Shown in pieces: positions 1 through 7,791 of a stretch of DNA of 64,000 nucleotides (the stretch's first letter is position 1; each line of letters starts with the position of its first letter). Position numbers and translations under genes: made by a program. Under the pieces are notes generated by a model. It worked only from the letters and a program-made list of their open reading frames with translations, was not told the DNA's origin and made no database searches. Origin of the DNA: Arcobacter defluvii. GTDB lineage: Bacteria; Campylobacterota; Campylobacteria; Campylobacterales; Arcobacteraceae. The stretch lies in NCBI RefSeq assembly GCF_013201725.1, contig NZ_CP053835.1, forward strand, positions 620,001 to 684,000, written 5' to 3'.

Positions 1-48
1 TAATGCTAAAGTAGCACAAGCAATTGTTGATAATAATACTTTTTTCAT
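1..48 (-). CDS. N-terminus of an exported protein, cut by the window edge
   Basis: Only the first 16 codons are present. They read as a lysine-lysine start followed by a hydrophobic run containing TIACATLALA, typical of a Sec signal peptide. An AGGA Shine-Dalgarno sequence lies just upstream, and a TATAAT -10 lies about 30 bp upstream of the start codon. The signal peptide resembles that of the small cytochrome c at 49003-49293, but too little is present to name the protein. Confidence 0.65.
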   Translation of the reverse strand, partial: MKKVLLSTIACATLAL

Positions 49-78
49 GTTTTTTCCTTTTGGATAATAATTTCGCGA

Positions 79-84
79 ATTATA
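79..84 (-). promoter_or_regulatory. -10 element for the clipped exported protein
   Basis: TATAAT is read on the minus strand about 30 bp before the start codon at 48. No convincing -35 is visible, as is usual in Campylobacterota. It lies in the 58-bp gap after prs, so the clipped gene probably has its own promoter. Confidence 0.5.
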
Positions 85-106
85 TCATATTTTTTTTATT
101 TTAATA

Positions 107-1039
107 TTAACTATTAAAAATTGAATTAACAGATTCATTATTATGAATTCTTCTAATAGCTTCCCCAATCATAGCTGAAGCTGTTAAAACGGTTAACTTT
201 TTAGCATCTTTTTGTGTAGGAATTGTGTCTGAAATAACAAGTTCATCAAGTTCACCTTTGTTAATTCTTTCATATGCCGGACCACTTAATACACCGTGAG
301 TACAGCATGCCATAACTGAAGTTGCACCTTTTTTCTTTAAAACTTCTGCTGCTTTTACTAAAGTTCCTGCAGTATCAACCATGTCATCAACTAAAATTAC
401 ATCTTTATCTTTAACATCTCCAATGATATTCATAACTTCAGCAACATTTGCTTTTTCTCTTTTTTTATCAACTATAACTAAGTCATATCCTAATTTATCA
501 GCATAAGATCTAGCCCTTGCAACTCCACCAATATCTGGGCTTGCAATAATAGGATTTTTTAAATTTTTACTTTTTATATAATTAACAAATAATATAGAAC
601 CAAATAAGTTATCAGCTGGAATATTGAAAAAGCCTTGAATTTGAGCAGCATGTAAATCAATAGTTACTACTCTTGTAATTCCTGCTGCTTCAAGTAAATC
701 AGCAACAAGTTTTGCAGTAATTGGAACTCTTGGAGCTGCTTTTCTATCTTGTCTTGCATATCCAAAATATGGAATAACAGCTGAAATTGATTTTGCACTT
801 GAACGTTTAAGTGCATCTACCATTATTAATAATTCCATTAAATTATCATTAGTTGGTGCACAAGTTGGTTGAATTATAAATACATCTTGTCCTCTAACAC
901 TCTCTGTAATTTGAACAGATATTTCACCATCACTAAATTTATTTAATGTTGCGTCTGATACTGGCATACTTAAATATTCACCTACTTTTCTTGCAAATTC
1001 AGGATTAGCTGAACCACTAAAAAGTTTAAATGTTGACAT
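107..1039 (-). CDS. prs: ribose-phosphate pyrophosphokinase (PRPP synthetase)
   Basis: This enzyme makes 5-phosphoribosyl-1-diphosphate from ribose-5-phosphate and ATP for purine, pyrimidine, histidine, tryptophan and NAD synthesis in the cytoplasm. At 310 residues it has the normal class I length. Visible motifs are the N-terminal SGSANPEFA, the FSDGEISVQI segment near residue 35, the RQDRK ATP-binding segment near residue 97, the DLHAAQIQGFF segment, and the PRPP loop VDDMVDTAGT near residue 215. The start is an ATG with AAGGA upstream. It is divergent from the porin gene. A minus-strand -10 (TAGAAT) lies at 1069-1074. Identity is secure. Confidence 0.97.
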   Translation of the reverse strand: MSTFKLFSGSANPEFARKVGEYLSMPVSDATLNKFSDGEISVQITESVRGQDVFIIQPTCAPTNDNLMELLIMVDALKRSSAKSISAVIPYFGYARQDRKAAPRVPITAKLVADLLEAAGITRVVTIDLHAAQIQGFFNIPADNLFGSILFVNYIKSKNLKNPIIASPDIGGVARARSYADKLGYDLVIVDKKREKANVAEVMNIIGDVKDKDVILVDDMVDTAGTLVKAAEVLKKKGATSVMACCTHGVLSGPAYERINKGELDELVISDTIPTQKDAKKLTVLTASAMIGEAIRRIHNNESVNSIFNS

Positions 1040-1068
1040 AAAATTTCCTTACATTTGATTGAATCCGT

Positions 1069-1074
1069 ATTCTA
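1069..1074 (-). promoter_or_regulatory. -10 element of prs
   Basis: TAGAAT on the minus strand, preceded by GC as in TAGCTAGAAT, about 30 bp before the prs start codon. This is a plausible sigma-70 -10 with no clear -35. Confidence 0.45.
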
Positions 1075-1128
1075 GCTAAAGTGTACTTAATGAATATTAA
1101 GTTAATTCATAATTAAGTAAATATTGTA

Positions 1129-1158
1129 TAAAATAATAATCATTATCGTTAGTATAAA
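1129..1158 (+). promoter_or_regulatory. Fur-box-like site with adjacent -10 (porin/prs intergenic region)
   Basis: Positions 1129-1147 match the classical 19-bp Fur consensus (GATAATGATAATCATTATC) at 16 of 19 positions by hand alignment; the 12 bases from the second AT through CATTATC are unbroken. A TATAAA hexamer follows at 1153-1158, so the site would cover the -35 region of a plus-strand promoter towards the porin. It may also affect prs. Fur control is inferred from sequence only. Confidence 0.5.
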
Positions 1159-1224
1159 AACAATGGATAATAATTGTGTATATTTAATATACAATCAAAA
1201 TTAAAACAACAGTTTATTTAATGT

Positions 1225-1230
1225 TATAAT
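1225..1230 (+). promoter_or_regulatory. extended -10 promoter of the porin gene
   Basis: TATAAT preceded by TG at the extended -10 spacing (TGTTATAAT). Predicted transcription starts near 1237, giving a leader of about 70 nt before the ATG at 1309. Confidence 0.5.
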
Positions 1231-1308
1231 TTTGATGTTCTTCTAATACGAATAAATTACTTGCGCGAAAGTTTTTTATTCAAATATTTTATTTTACAAG
1301 GAAAAAAT

Positions 1309-2421
1309 ATGAAAAACCTTTTTAGAGGTCAAACAATAAGTTTAGTTACATGCGGATTAATTTTAAGTTCTACTATGTCATTTGGTGCAGATTCAATTGA
1401 TGCAGCTTTTAAAGAAGGTAAAGCTTCAGGAAGTTTAGCATTATATGGTGAAAAGTATGACAATAAAGGTGGAGATAAAGATACTGGATTTGGAAATGGA
1501 AATGCAACTGTTGCTTTTGAAACAGGTTCTTTTTATGGTTTATCTGCAAAAGCTGAATTTAAAGGAAATTTAAAACTTGGTGAAGTTGAGCATAACGATC
1601 ATGATAATGAATATCTTAATAATTCTTTAATGACAGAAGCTTATATAAAATATGCTACAGAAGGATTCTCTTTAACTGCTGGTAGACAAGCTATTGATCT
1701 TGAATGGTTAGGTGATTATAATGAGGCTGTTGTTGCTGCAATTACTGCTATTCCAGATACTACAATTGTTCTTGGGTTTGCAAATAGACAAGCTGAGTCA
1801 GGTATTGATTTAAGTGAAGATTTTGAAGATATCAATGACAATAAAGGAGCATATGTTCTTGATGTTAAATATGCAGGTTTTGATGGTGTAGAATTAAATC
1901 CTTATTTTTATACAGCTCCAGATGCACTTGATTGGTATGGGTTAAAAGCAACATTTACTACTGATTATTTTGGTGCAATTGCTCATTATGCTGCAAGTAG
2001 TGTAGATAATTCTGTTGGTGTAGAAGATGGTTCAATTGGGCATGTTGAATTAAATACTGAAGTTGCAGGACTTTCAGCTGGTGTTGGTTATATTAAAACT
2101 GATAAAGATGGTGGCGTTGAATTAATGGGTGTTGCAGGTGATAACATAAATCCATTTGATGATGGTAACTATGTATATGTAGCTGATGCAAGAACTGTAT
2201 ATGGTTTTTTAGGATATACAATTGCTGATGTTGAATTAGGTGCATTATATGGACAAACTACTTATGGTTCAAATGATGATAAAGAAAGTGAATTAAATTT
2301 AACAGCTGCATATCCAATTACTGAAACATTAACAGCATCAATTTTATATGGTGATGTAAATGCTGAAGTATCAGGAAATGATTATAACAAAGTATTAGCA
2401 AGCGTAGAATATACATTCTAA
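1309..2421 (+). CDS. outer-membrane porin (Opr/MOMP-like, Campylobacterota type)
   Basis: Predicted 370-residue beta-barrel porin for passive entry of small solutes. I use the ATG at 1309, which has AAGGA 7 bp upstream and begins a clear signal peptide (MKNLFRGQ, a hydrophobic core, then MSFGADS). The upstream in-frame TTG at 1261 would bury that signal. The mature part is glycine- and aromatic-rich with alternating strands, including TAGRQAIDLEWLGDY, a feature I associate with the OprD/MOMP-like porins of this phylum. It ends in a terminal phenylalanine (VEYTF), the usual BamA recognition signature. A strong terminator follows, so the gene is monocistronic. The Fur-like site upstream suggests iron-responsive expression. 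Substrate is unknown. Confidence 0.8.
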   Translation: MKNLFRGQTISLVTCGLILSSTMSFGADSIDAAFKEGKASGSLALYGEKYDNKGGDKDTGFGNGNATVAFETGSFYGLSAKAEFKGNLKLGEVEHNDHDNEYLNNSLMTEAYIKYATEGFSLTAGRQAIDLEWLGDYNEAVVAAITAIPDTTIVLGFANRQAESGIDLSEDFEDINDNKGAYVLDVKYAGFDGVELNPYFYTAPDALDWYGLKATFTTDYFGAIAHYAASSVDNSVGVEDGSIGHVELNTEVAGLSAGVGYIKTDKDGGVELMGVAGDNINPFDDGNYVYVADARTVYGFLGYTIADVELGALYGQTTYGSNDDKESELNLTAAYPITETLTASILYGDVNAEVSGNDYNKVLASVEYTF

Positions 2422-2428
2422 TATAAAT

Positions 2429-2465
2429 ATAATTTAGGAGTTTTCTCCTAAATTATAGTTTTTAA
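2429..2465. terminator. bidirectional terminator between porin and mnmA
   Basis: A perfect 12-bp inverted repeat (2429-2440 with 2445-2456) around a TTTT loop, followed by a short T-run on the plus strand and A-rich sequence that serves the minus strand. It separates the convergent porin and mnmA genes. Confidence 0.8.
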
Positions 2466-2470
2466 AAAAA

Positions 2471-3514
2471 CTATTTAGTACTTTCTATCCAAGCACTTCC
2501 AATTACTTTTTGGTCATCATAAAAAACTGCAAGTTGACCTGTTGCAACTCCATAAACAGCTTCTTTTAAAGTTATATAAACTTTTTCATCTTTTATTTCT
2601 ACTTCACAAGGTGTTGATGTTGATCTATATCTTAGTTTTACACTACAAGAAAATTTTGTCTCATCAATAAACATATTTAGATTATTTCCAACTACTTCAT
2701 TTACTTCTAAAGACTCTTTTTTACCTACGACAATAGTATTATCTTTAGGATTTAATTTTGTAACAAAATGTGGATCATGTGCTCCATGAACAGTAAATCC
2801 TCTTCTTTTCCCGATTGTATAGTGAGCATAACCTTTGTGTTCACCTACAACATTTCCTTGTTCATCTAAAACTTTTCCTGGAATATCAATATTTGCATGT
2901 CTTTTAACAACATCAGTGTAAACAGTTTCAACAAAACAAATTTCTTGAGATTCACTTTTTTCTGTGATTTTTTTGTAAGCTACATCTAAATCTGCACCAA
3001 ACTTTACAATATCTTCTTTTTTGTAAGTACTTAAAGGAAACATCATATATGGTAATGCATCTTTATCAACTTGAGATAGGAAATAACTTTGGTCTTTTGT
3101 TTTATCATCAGCTTCATAAAAAAACTTTCCATCAGTTTTTGCATAATGTCCAGTTGCTAAAAAATTAGCTCCATGTTTTTTTGCAAAATTAAGCATTGCA
3201 CCAAATTTTATTTGACGATTGCATTTTACACAAGGATTTGGAGTTGTGCCTTCTAAATAAGAATCAACAAAATAATCATAAACCTCTTTTGAAAACTCAT
3301 CTGCTAAATCTAATATGTGATATTTTATATTTAAAAATTTAGCTACATCATCTATATAACCTAAATTTCTTTCATGATAGCCATCAGTTCTATTATGAAG
3401 TTTTAGATATATCCCTTCAACTTCGTAACCTTCTTTTTGTAGCATATAAGCAGTAACTGAAGAATCAATTCCACCGCTCATTCCAACCATAACTTTTTTT
3501 TGTTTTTCGTTCAT
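2471..3514 (-). CDS. mnmA: tRNA-specific 2-thiouridylase MnmA
   Basis: ATP-dependent thiolation of U34 in tRNA Lys, Glu and Gln; three substrate-type tRNA genes families are in the window (two Lys and two Glu copies). The 347-residue protein starts with the PP-loop motif SGGIDSS at residues 13-19 (Ile replaces the common Val). It has the catalytic cysteine pair in TPNPCVKCN near residue 95 and SQEICFV near residue 190, and the HYTIGKRRG segment of the central domain. The ATG has AAGGA upstream and lies 50 bp inside folK, so translation of the two is probably coupled. Confidence 0.96.
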   Translation of the reverse strand: MNEKQKKVMVGMSGGIDSSVTAYMLQKEGYEVEGIYLKLHNRTDGYHERNLGYIDDVAKFLNIKYHILDLADEFSKEVYDYFVDSYLEGTTPNPCVKCNRQIKFGAMLNFAKKHGANFLATGHYAKTDGKFFYEADDKTKDQSYFLSQVDKDALPYMMFPLSTYKKEDIVKFGADLDVAYKKITEKSESQEICFVETVYTDVVKRHANIDIPGKVLDEQGNVVGEHKGYAHYTIGKRRGFTVHGAHDPHFVTKLNPKDNTIVVGKKESLEVNEVVGNNLNMFIDETKFSCSVKLRYRSTSTPCEVEIKDEKVYITLKEAVYGVATGQLAVFYDDQKVIGSAWIESTK

Positions 3515-3992
3515 TTTTCATCCTTTTTAAAGGAATAATCACTGACTCTCTATTTGCCCAATTTTTGTGAGGGATAATTAAATTTTCTGTATTTATTTTT
3601 TTATTATCAAAAAATATTATATCAATATCCAAGGTTCTAGGCGCATCTTGAAAGGATCGCTTTCTTCCGAATTTTTTTTCATATCTTTGCATTGCTTTTA
3701 AAAAAGCGTTAGGACAAAGATTTGTTTGGAGGCGAATTATACCATTTAAAAAGTCGCTTTGTTCCAAAAATCCAAAGGGTGGATTTTTTAAAAGAGGTGA
3801 AGTCATAAGTAAAGTAAATCTTGCGTCTTTTCTTAAACATAAGATTAATTTATCAAATATCTTTTTAGTATTTCCAATATTTCCCCCAATTCCTATAGTT
3901 ACCTTGTATTTTTTTTGTGAGTAAGAATTGAATTTTTGAGGAAAATTAGAAGAATAAAAAAGTGTTAATTTATGTGATATTTTTTTTTTCAA
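3465..3992 (-). CDS. folK: HPPK, 2-amino-4-hydroxy-6-hydroxymethyldihydropteridine diphosphokinase
   Basis: Transfers pyrophosphate from ATP to 6-hydroxymethyl-7,8-dihydropterin in folate synthesis. The 175-residue protein carries GIGGNIGNTKKIF, the NPPFGFLEQSDFLNG segment and the diagnostic RTLDIDIIFFD. About 30 residues precede the usual HPPK start; an extension of this kind is what I recall for Campylobacterota FolK. The start codon is TTG at 3992 with a GAGAG-type ribosome site close by. An internal start would cut into the first strand (KVTIGIGG). The C-terminal 17 codons overlap mnmA, in a shared minus-strand transcript. Confidence 0.9.
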   Translation of the reverse strand: MKKKISHKLTLFYSSNFPQKFNSYSQKKYKVTIGIGGNIGNTKKIFDKLILCLRKDARFTLLMTSPLLKNPPFGFLEQSDFLNGIIRLQTNLCPNAFLKAMQRYEKKFGRKRSFQDAPRTLDIDIIFFDNKKINTENLIIPHKNWANRESVIIPLKRMKNERKTKKSYGWNERWN

Positions 3993-4064
3993 ATTTCTCT
4001 CTTTTTTGTTAAAAAATAAATCATGATTAAATTTATCAAGATTTATTTTTTCTATTTTTTTGAT

Positions 4065-5090
4065 TTAAAGTATTACGGCTTTACCATTTTGCATTACAAT
4101 TGTATCTTCAATTCTAACCCCAAATTCATCAGGAAGATAAATTCCAGGTTCAACTGTAAATACCATATTATCTTCAATTATTACATCTGATTTGGAATTT
4201 ATTACAGGAAATTCATGAATATCAAGACCAACACCATGACCAGTACTATGAATAAAATATTTTCCAAATCCTGCTTTTTCTATTACATCTCTAGTTAATT
4301 TGTCAATTTCACTAGCTTTCATCCCAGTTTTTGCATTTTCAATAGCATTTAATTGAGCTTTTAAAACAATATCATAGATTTTTTGATGTTTTTCATTTTT
4401 GAATTTTTGTTCTCTTTTAAAACTGAAATTCTCAAAATCAACATGACTTGTGCAAGTTCTATCAGAACAATATCTTTTATATTTTATTCCCGCATCAACT
4501 AATAATAAATCATGTAGTTTTAATTTTTTTGAAGTTGGAAGAGCATGAGGTTTTGCTGCATTTTCATTTATCGCAACAATTGGTTCAAAACTTATATCAA
4601 GTTTACCTGTTTGGCTCATTTTTTCAAAAGCTTTAAAATATAAAAATTGTTCACTCTGATTGAAACCATTTTTTCTTATAAATTTTGCTAATTCTTTGAA
4701 ACCTTCACGTCCAGCAACAGCTGCTTTTTTAAGTAAAGTTATCTCTTTATCACTTTTAATAATTCTTTTTAATTTTGAAAAGTTTTCTTTAGCAATAAAT
4801 TCAGTTTTTAGATTTTCAGTTAATTTTGTATAAGAAGCAAAACTAAAATCGTTTGGGTCAAATGTAATTTTTTTGATTTTATTTTTTTTTAAAATCTCTT
4901 TTGCTGTTTCTATTAAATTTGAAGATTCTAGTACTTCACACTTTTTTGCATACTCTTTTGCTTCTGTAGTATATCTAGCATCAGTTATAAAAAATCTATC
5001 TTTTTCTAAATTCAAAAAAATAACATTATCGCAAGAGAATTTACATTCAAAATATATTGCATTTTCATTTTGTAATATAAAGTTTTTCAT
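4065..5090 (-). CDS. M24-family metallopeptidase (Xaa-Pro aminopeptidase type)
   Basis: Cytoplasmic aminopeptidase of the pita-bread fold, predicted to cleave N-terminal residues before proline. Length is 341 residues, with an N-terminal creatinase-like domain to about residue 115 and the catalytic domain after it. All five metal ligands are visible: Asp in LLVDAGIKYK, Asp in RYCSDRTCT, His in HSTGHGVGLDIHEF, Glu in FTVEPGIY and Glu in GVRIEDT. The gene sits upstream of folK-mnmA on the same strand with a 72-bp gap, and diverges from aroQ. Whether it is PepP- or PepQ-like cannot be settled here. Confidence 0.88.
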   Translation of the reverse strand: MKNFILQNENAIYFECKFSCDNVIFLNLEKDRFFITDARYTTEAKEYAKKCEVLESSNLIETAKEILKKNKIKKITFDPNDFSFASYTKLTENLKTEFIAKENFSKLKRIIKSDKEITLLKKAAVAGREGFKELAKFIRKNGFNQSEQFLYFKAFEKMSQTGKLDISFEPIVAINENAAKPHALPTSKKLKLHDLLLVDAGIKYKRYCSDRTCTSHVDFENFSFKREQKFKNEKHQKIYDIVLKAQLNAIENAKTGMKASEIDKLTRDVIEKAGFGKYFIHSTGHGVGLDIHEFPVINSKSDVIIEDNMVFTVEPGIYLPDEFGVRIEDTIVMQNGKAVIL

Positions 5091-5130
5091 AAAAAGCCTT
5101 TGTTTGGGTATGGTTTAACAAAAATTTAAT

Positions 5131-5136
5131 TATAAT
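5131..5136 (+). promoter_or_regulatory. -10 element of aroQ
   Basis: TATAAT about 30 bp before the aroQ ATG, in the divergent gap after the M24 peptidase gene. There is no clear -35. It likely drives aroQ, the amidohydrolase gene and sppA together. Confidence 0.55.
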
Positions 5137-5166
5137 CTTACCCAAAATTTATAAAAGGAATATAAT

Positions 5167-5631
5167 ATGAAAATTGCCGTAATTCAAGGACCAAATTTAA
5201 ATATGTTAGGAATTAGAGAACAACATATTTACGGTCCAATGAGTCTAGAACAAATTCATGAACAATTAAAAAGTGCAGCTGAACAAAATGGAATTGAATT
5301 AGAATTTTTTCAATCAAATTTAGAGGGTGAAATTGTAGATAGAATTCAAGAGTGTTTAGGAACTGTTGATGGAATAATGATAAATCCAGCTGCTTATTCT
5401 CACACTTCTATTGCAATCAAAGATGCTCTAAGCGCAGTTAATATGCCAGTAGTTGAAGTTCATATTTCAAATATTTATAAAAGAGAAGAATTTAGACAAA
5501 AATCTGTAACTGCAGGTGCTTCAACAGGTGTTATCTCTGGATTTGGACCATTTGGTTATCATATGGGATTAATTGCTTTAATGCAAATTATTGCTGAATT
5601 AAAAGCAGTATCACAAGCAAAAAATGCTTAA
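5167..5631 (+). CDS. aroQ: 3-dehydroquinate dehydratase, type II
   Basis: Third step of the shikimate pathway, trans-dehydration of 3-dehydroquinate. The 154-residue length is normal for the dodecameric type II enzyme. Motifs: [16 protein letters not shown] at the N-terminus with the flexible-loop Arg and catalytic Tyr, [12 protein letters not shown] in the middle, [14 protein letters not shown], and [11 protein letters not shown] near the C-terminus. The ATG has AAAAGGAAT upstream. The next gene starts 4 bp after the stop, so the two are cotranscribed. Confidence 0.96.
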   Translation: MKIAVIQGPNLNMLGIREQHIYGPMSLEQIHEQLKSAAEQNGIELEFFQSNLEGEIVDRIQECLGTVDGIMINPAAYSHTSIAIKDALSAVNMPVVEVHISNIYKREEFRQKSVTAGASTGVISGFGPFGYHMGLIALMQIIAELKAVSQAKNA

Positions 5632-5635
5632 TTAA

Positions 5636-6859
5636 ATGAAAATTATAAGTGCTTCATGGGTTGTTTCTTGTGATGAAAATGACAGAATCATTAAAGATGG
5701 TGCTGTTGTTTTTGATGAAAAAATCATAGAACTTAATACCCTTTTAGAAATAGAAAAAAAATATCCTAATATTGAAATAAAAAAACTAGAAAAGAATTCT
5801 ATTTTAATGCCAGGACTTATAAATTCTCATGTTCATTTAGAATTTAGTGGGAATTCAACTACTTTAAAATATGGAAATTTTTATGCATGGTTAAATTCTG
5901 TTATTAGATATAGAGAAGATTTAATAAATAAAGCAAATACAAAATTAATAACAGCAAAATTAGAAAAGATGAAAAAAACAGGAACTACTACTATTGGAGC
6001 AATTTCATCATATTCTTTTGATATAGAAGCTTGTATAAATGCACCTATAAATACGGTATTCTTTTGCGAAGTTATTGGTTCAAAAGCTGATATGATAGAT
6101 ACACTTTTTGCTGATTTTAAAAGTAGGCTAAATAATGCAAAAAAATTTGCTTCAAAAAATTTTATTCCAGCAATTGCTATACATTCTCCATATTCAGTTC
6201 ATCCATTTTTAGTAAGAGAAACTTTAAATTTAGCAAGAAGTGAAAATTTAGCTGTTAGTTCTCATTTTTTAGAGTCACGTGAAGAGTTTGATTGGTTACA
6301 TAAAGACGAAGGTTCTTTTTTAGAATTTTTTAAAAATTTTTTAAATCAGGAAAAAGCAGTTTCAAAACCAATGGAATTTTTAAATCTTTTTTCAAATATA
6401 AAAAATCTTTCATTTACACATTGTGTTGAAGCAAGTAATAATGATTTAGAAAAGATTAGAGATTTAGGTGCAAGTATTAATCATTGTGTTACTTCAAATA
6501 GACTTTTAAATAATACAAAACTAGATTTAGATAGATTAGGTGAAATTCCTTTTACAATAGGAACTGATGGTTTAAGCTCAAATAATTCGTTATCAATGTT
6601 TGATGAATTAAGAAATGCATTAATGGTTCATTATGATAAAAATGTAGTTGAGTTTTCTAAAAAATTAATAAAAGCTGCAACAGTAAATGGAAGTAGGGCT
6701 TTAGGATTAAATAAAGGTAAACTTGAAAAAGATTTTGATGCAGATATGATAACTTTTACTTTACCTGATAAAATTGAAGAAAAAGAGGACTTGTTTATGC
6801 AAATAATTTTACATACAAAATTTGTTGATAATGTGATAATAGGAGGTGAATATGTTTAA
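5636..6859 (+). CDS. metal-dependent amidohydrolase, aminofutalosine deaminase family
   Basis: 407-residue member of the amidohydrolase/TRZ-ATZ superfamily. It shows the metal-binding NSHVHLEF near residue 64, HSPYSVHP near residue 183, SHFLES, an INHCVTSNRLLNN segment and GTDGLSSNNSLSM with the catalytic Asp. In Campylobacterota such proteins are assigned to aminofutalosine deamination in the alternative menaquinone pathway, which is my preferred role; other cytosine/guanine-deaminase-like substrates remain possible. No Shine-Dalgarno is visible before the ATG, which lies 4 bp after the aroQ stop, so translational coupling is likely. The 3' end overlaps the sppA start. Confidence 0.8.
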   Translation: MKIISASWVVSCDENDRIIKDGAVVFDEKIIELNTLLEIEKKYPNIEIKKLEKNSILMPGLINSHVHLEFSGNSTTLKYGNFYAWLNSVIRYREDLINKANTKLITAKLEKMKKTGTTTIGAISSYSFDIEACINAPINTVFFCEVIGSKADMIDTLFADFKSRLNNAKKFASKNFIPAIAIHSPYSVHPFLVRETLNLARSENLAVSSHFLESREEFDWLHKDEGSFLEFFKNFLNQEKAVSKPMEFLNLFSNIKNLSFTHCVEASNNDLEKIRDLGASINHCVTSNRLLNNTKLDLDRLGEIPFTIGTDGLSSNNSLSMFDELRNALMVHYDKNVVEFSKKLIKAATVNGSRALGLNKGKLEKDFDADMITFTLPDKIEEKEDLFMQIILHTKFVDNVIIGGEYV

Positions 6860-7736
6860 TTTTTTTAAAACACTATTTTCGCCAGTTATAGCAATATTGG
6901 ATTTCATAACTAAATATTTTAAAACTATAGTTTTTTTGACAATAATTTACTTTGTAGTATTTGATTCTAATGAAAATTTAGTTGATAATGATAAATTAGC
7001 AAACTTACAAAAAATAGAATTATCAGGAGCTATTTTAGATGTTAGTAAAGTATTAGAAAATATAGAAAAAGCAAAAAAAGATAATAATATTAAAGGTGTA
7101 TTATTTGTTGTCGATTCTCCTGGTGGTGCAGTTGCTCCTTCTGTTGAATTAGCTTATGCAATAAAAGAGTTAAAAGAGTTAAAACCAGTTGTTGTTTATG
7201 CAAGTGGTGTGATTGCAAGTGGAAGTTACTATTCTTCTATTTGGGCAAATAAAATTATTGCTAATCCTGGAAGCATGGTAGGTTCAATTGGTGTTATTAT
7301 GCAAGGCGTGAATGCTAGTGAACTTATGGAAAAAATTGGAGTTTCAACTCAAACTGTAAAAGCTGGAAAATATAAAGAAACAGGAACACCTAGTAGAAAG
7401 TGGTTTGATTATGAAGAAAAACAACTTCAAAGCGTAATAGATGATACATATAATATGTTTATAACAGATGTTGCAAATGCAAGAAATCTTGATGTAAAAA
7501 ATCATAATGTTTTTGCTGATGCAAAAATTTTTACTTCAAAACAAGCAAAAGAAGTTGGACTTGTTGATGAAGTTGCAACTATTTCTTTTGCTCAAAATAC
7601 ACTTATTGAATTATCAAAAGTAAAAAATCCAATTTGGAAAAAAGAAGATAAATTTGAGAAGTTTATGGATAAATTTGTAAGTGAAGCTGTTTCTAAAATA
7701 AGTATGAATTTTGTAACTGGATTAAAAGCTTATTAA
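6852..7736 (+). CDS. sppA: signal peptide peptidase SppA, short form
   Basis: Membrane-anchored serine protease that degrades cleaved signal peptides. At 294 residues it is the single-domain form, half the size of E. coli SppA. One transmembrane helix lies near residues 24-38. The catalytic Ser is in IASGSYYSS (about residue 123) and the general-base Lys in AGKYKETGTP (about residue 175), with DSPGGAVAPS forming the oxyanion region. I use the ATG at 6852, five bases after a strong AGGAGG; the GTG at 6846 lies inside that ribosome site. It overlaps the preceding gene by 8 bp and ends before a strong terminator. Confidence 0.9.
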   Translation: MFNFFKTLFSPVIAILDFITKYFKTIVFLTIIYFVVFDSNENLVDNDKLANLQKIELSGAILDVSKVLENIEKAKKDNNIKGVLFVVDSPGGAVAPSVELAYAIKELKELKPVVVYASGVIASGSYYSSIWANKIIANPGSMVGSIGVIMQGVNASELMEKIGVSTQTVKAGKYKETGTPSRKWFDYEEKQLQSVIDDTYNMFITDVANARNLDVKNHNVFADAKIFTSKQAKEVGLVDEVATISFAQNTLIELSKVKNPIWKKEDKFEKFMDKFVSEAVSKISMNFVTGLKAY

Positions 7737-7755
7737 ATTTTTATATCTAAAGAAT

Positions 7756-7789
7756 AAAAAAGTGAAGTATAAACTTCACTTTTTTTATT
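7756..7789. terminator. bidirectional terminator between sppA and ackA
   Basis: A 13-bp stem (7756-7768 with 7773-7785) closed by a 4-base loop, with A-run and T-run flanks on both sides, placed between two convergent genes. This is a textbook intrinsic terminator for both strands. Confidence 0.88.
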
Positions 7790-7791
7790 TA

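Noticed and set aside
61-90. Palindromic ATAATT-TCGCG-AATTAT as prs terminator
   Set aside because: No T-run after the stem on the minus strand, and the sequence overlaps the -10 of the clipped exported gene, so a promoter is the better reading.
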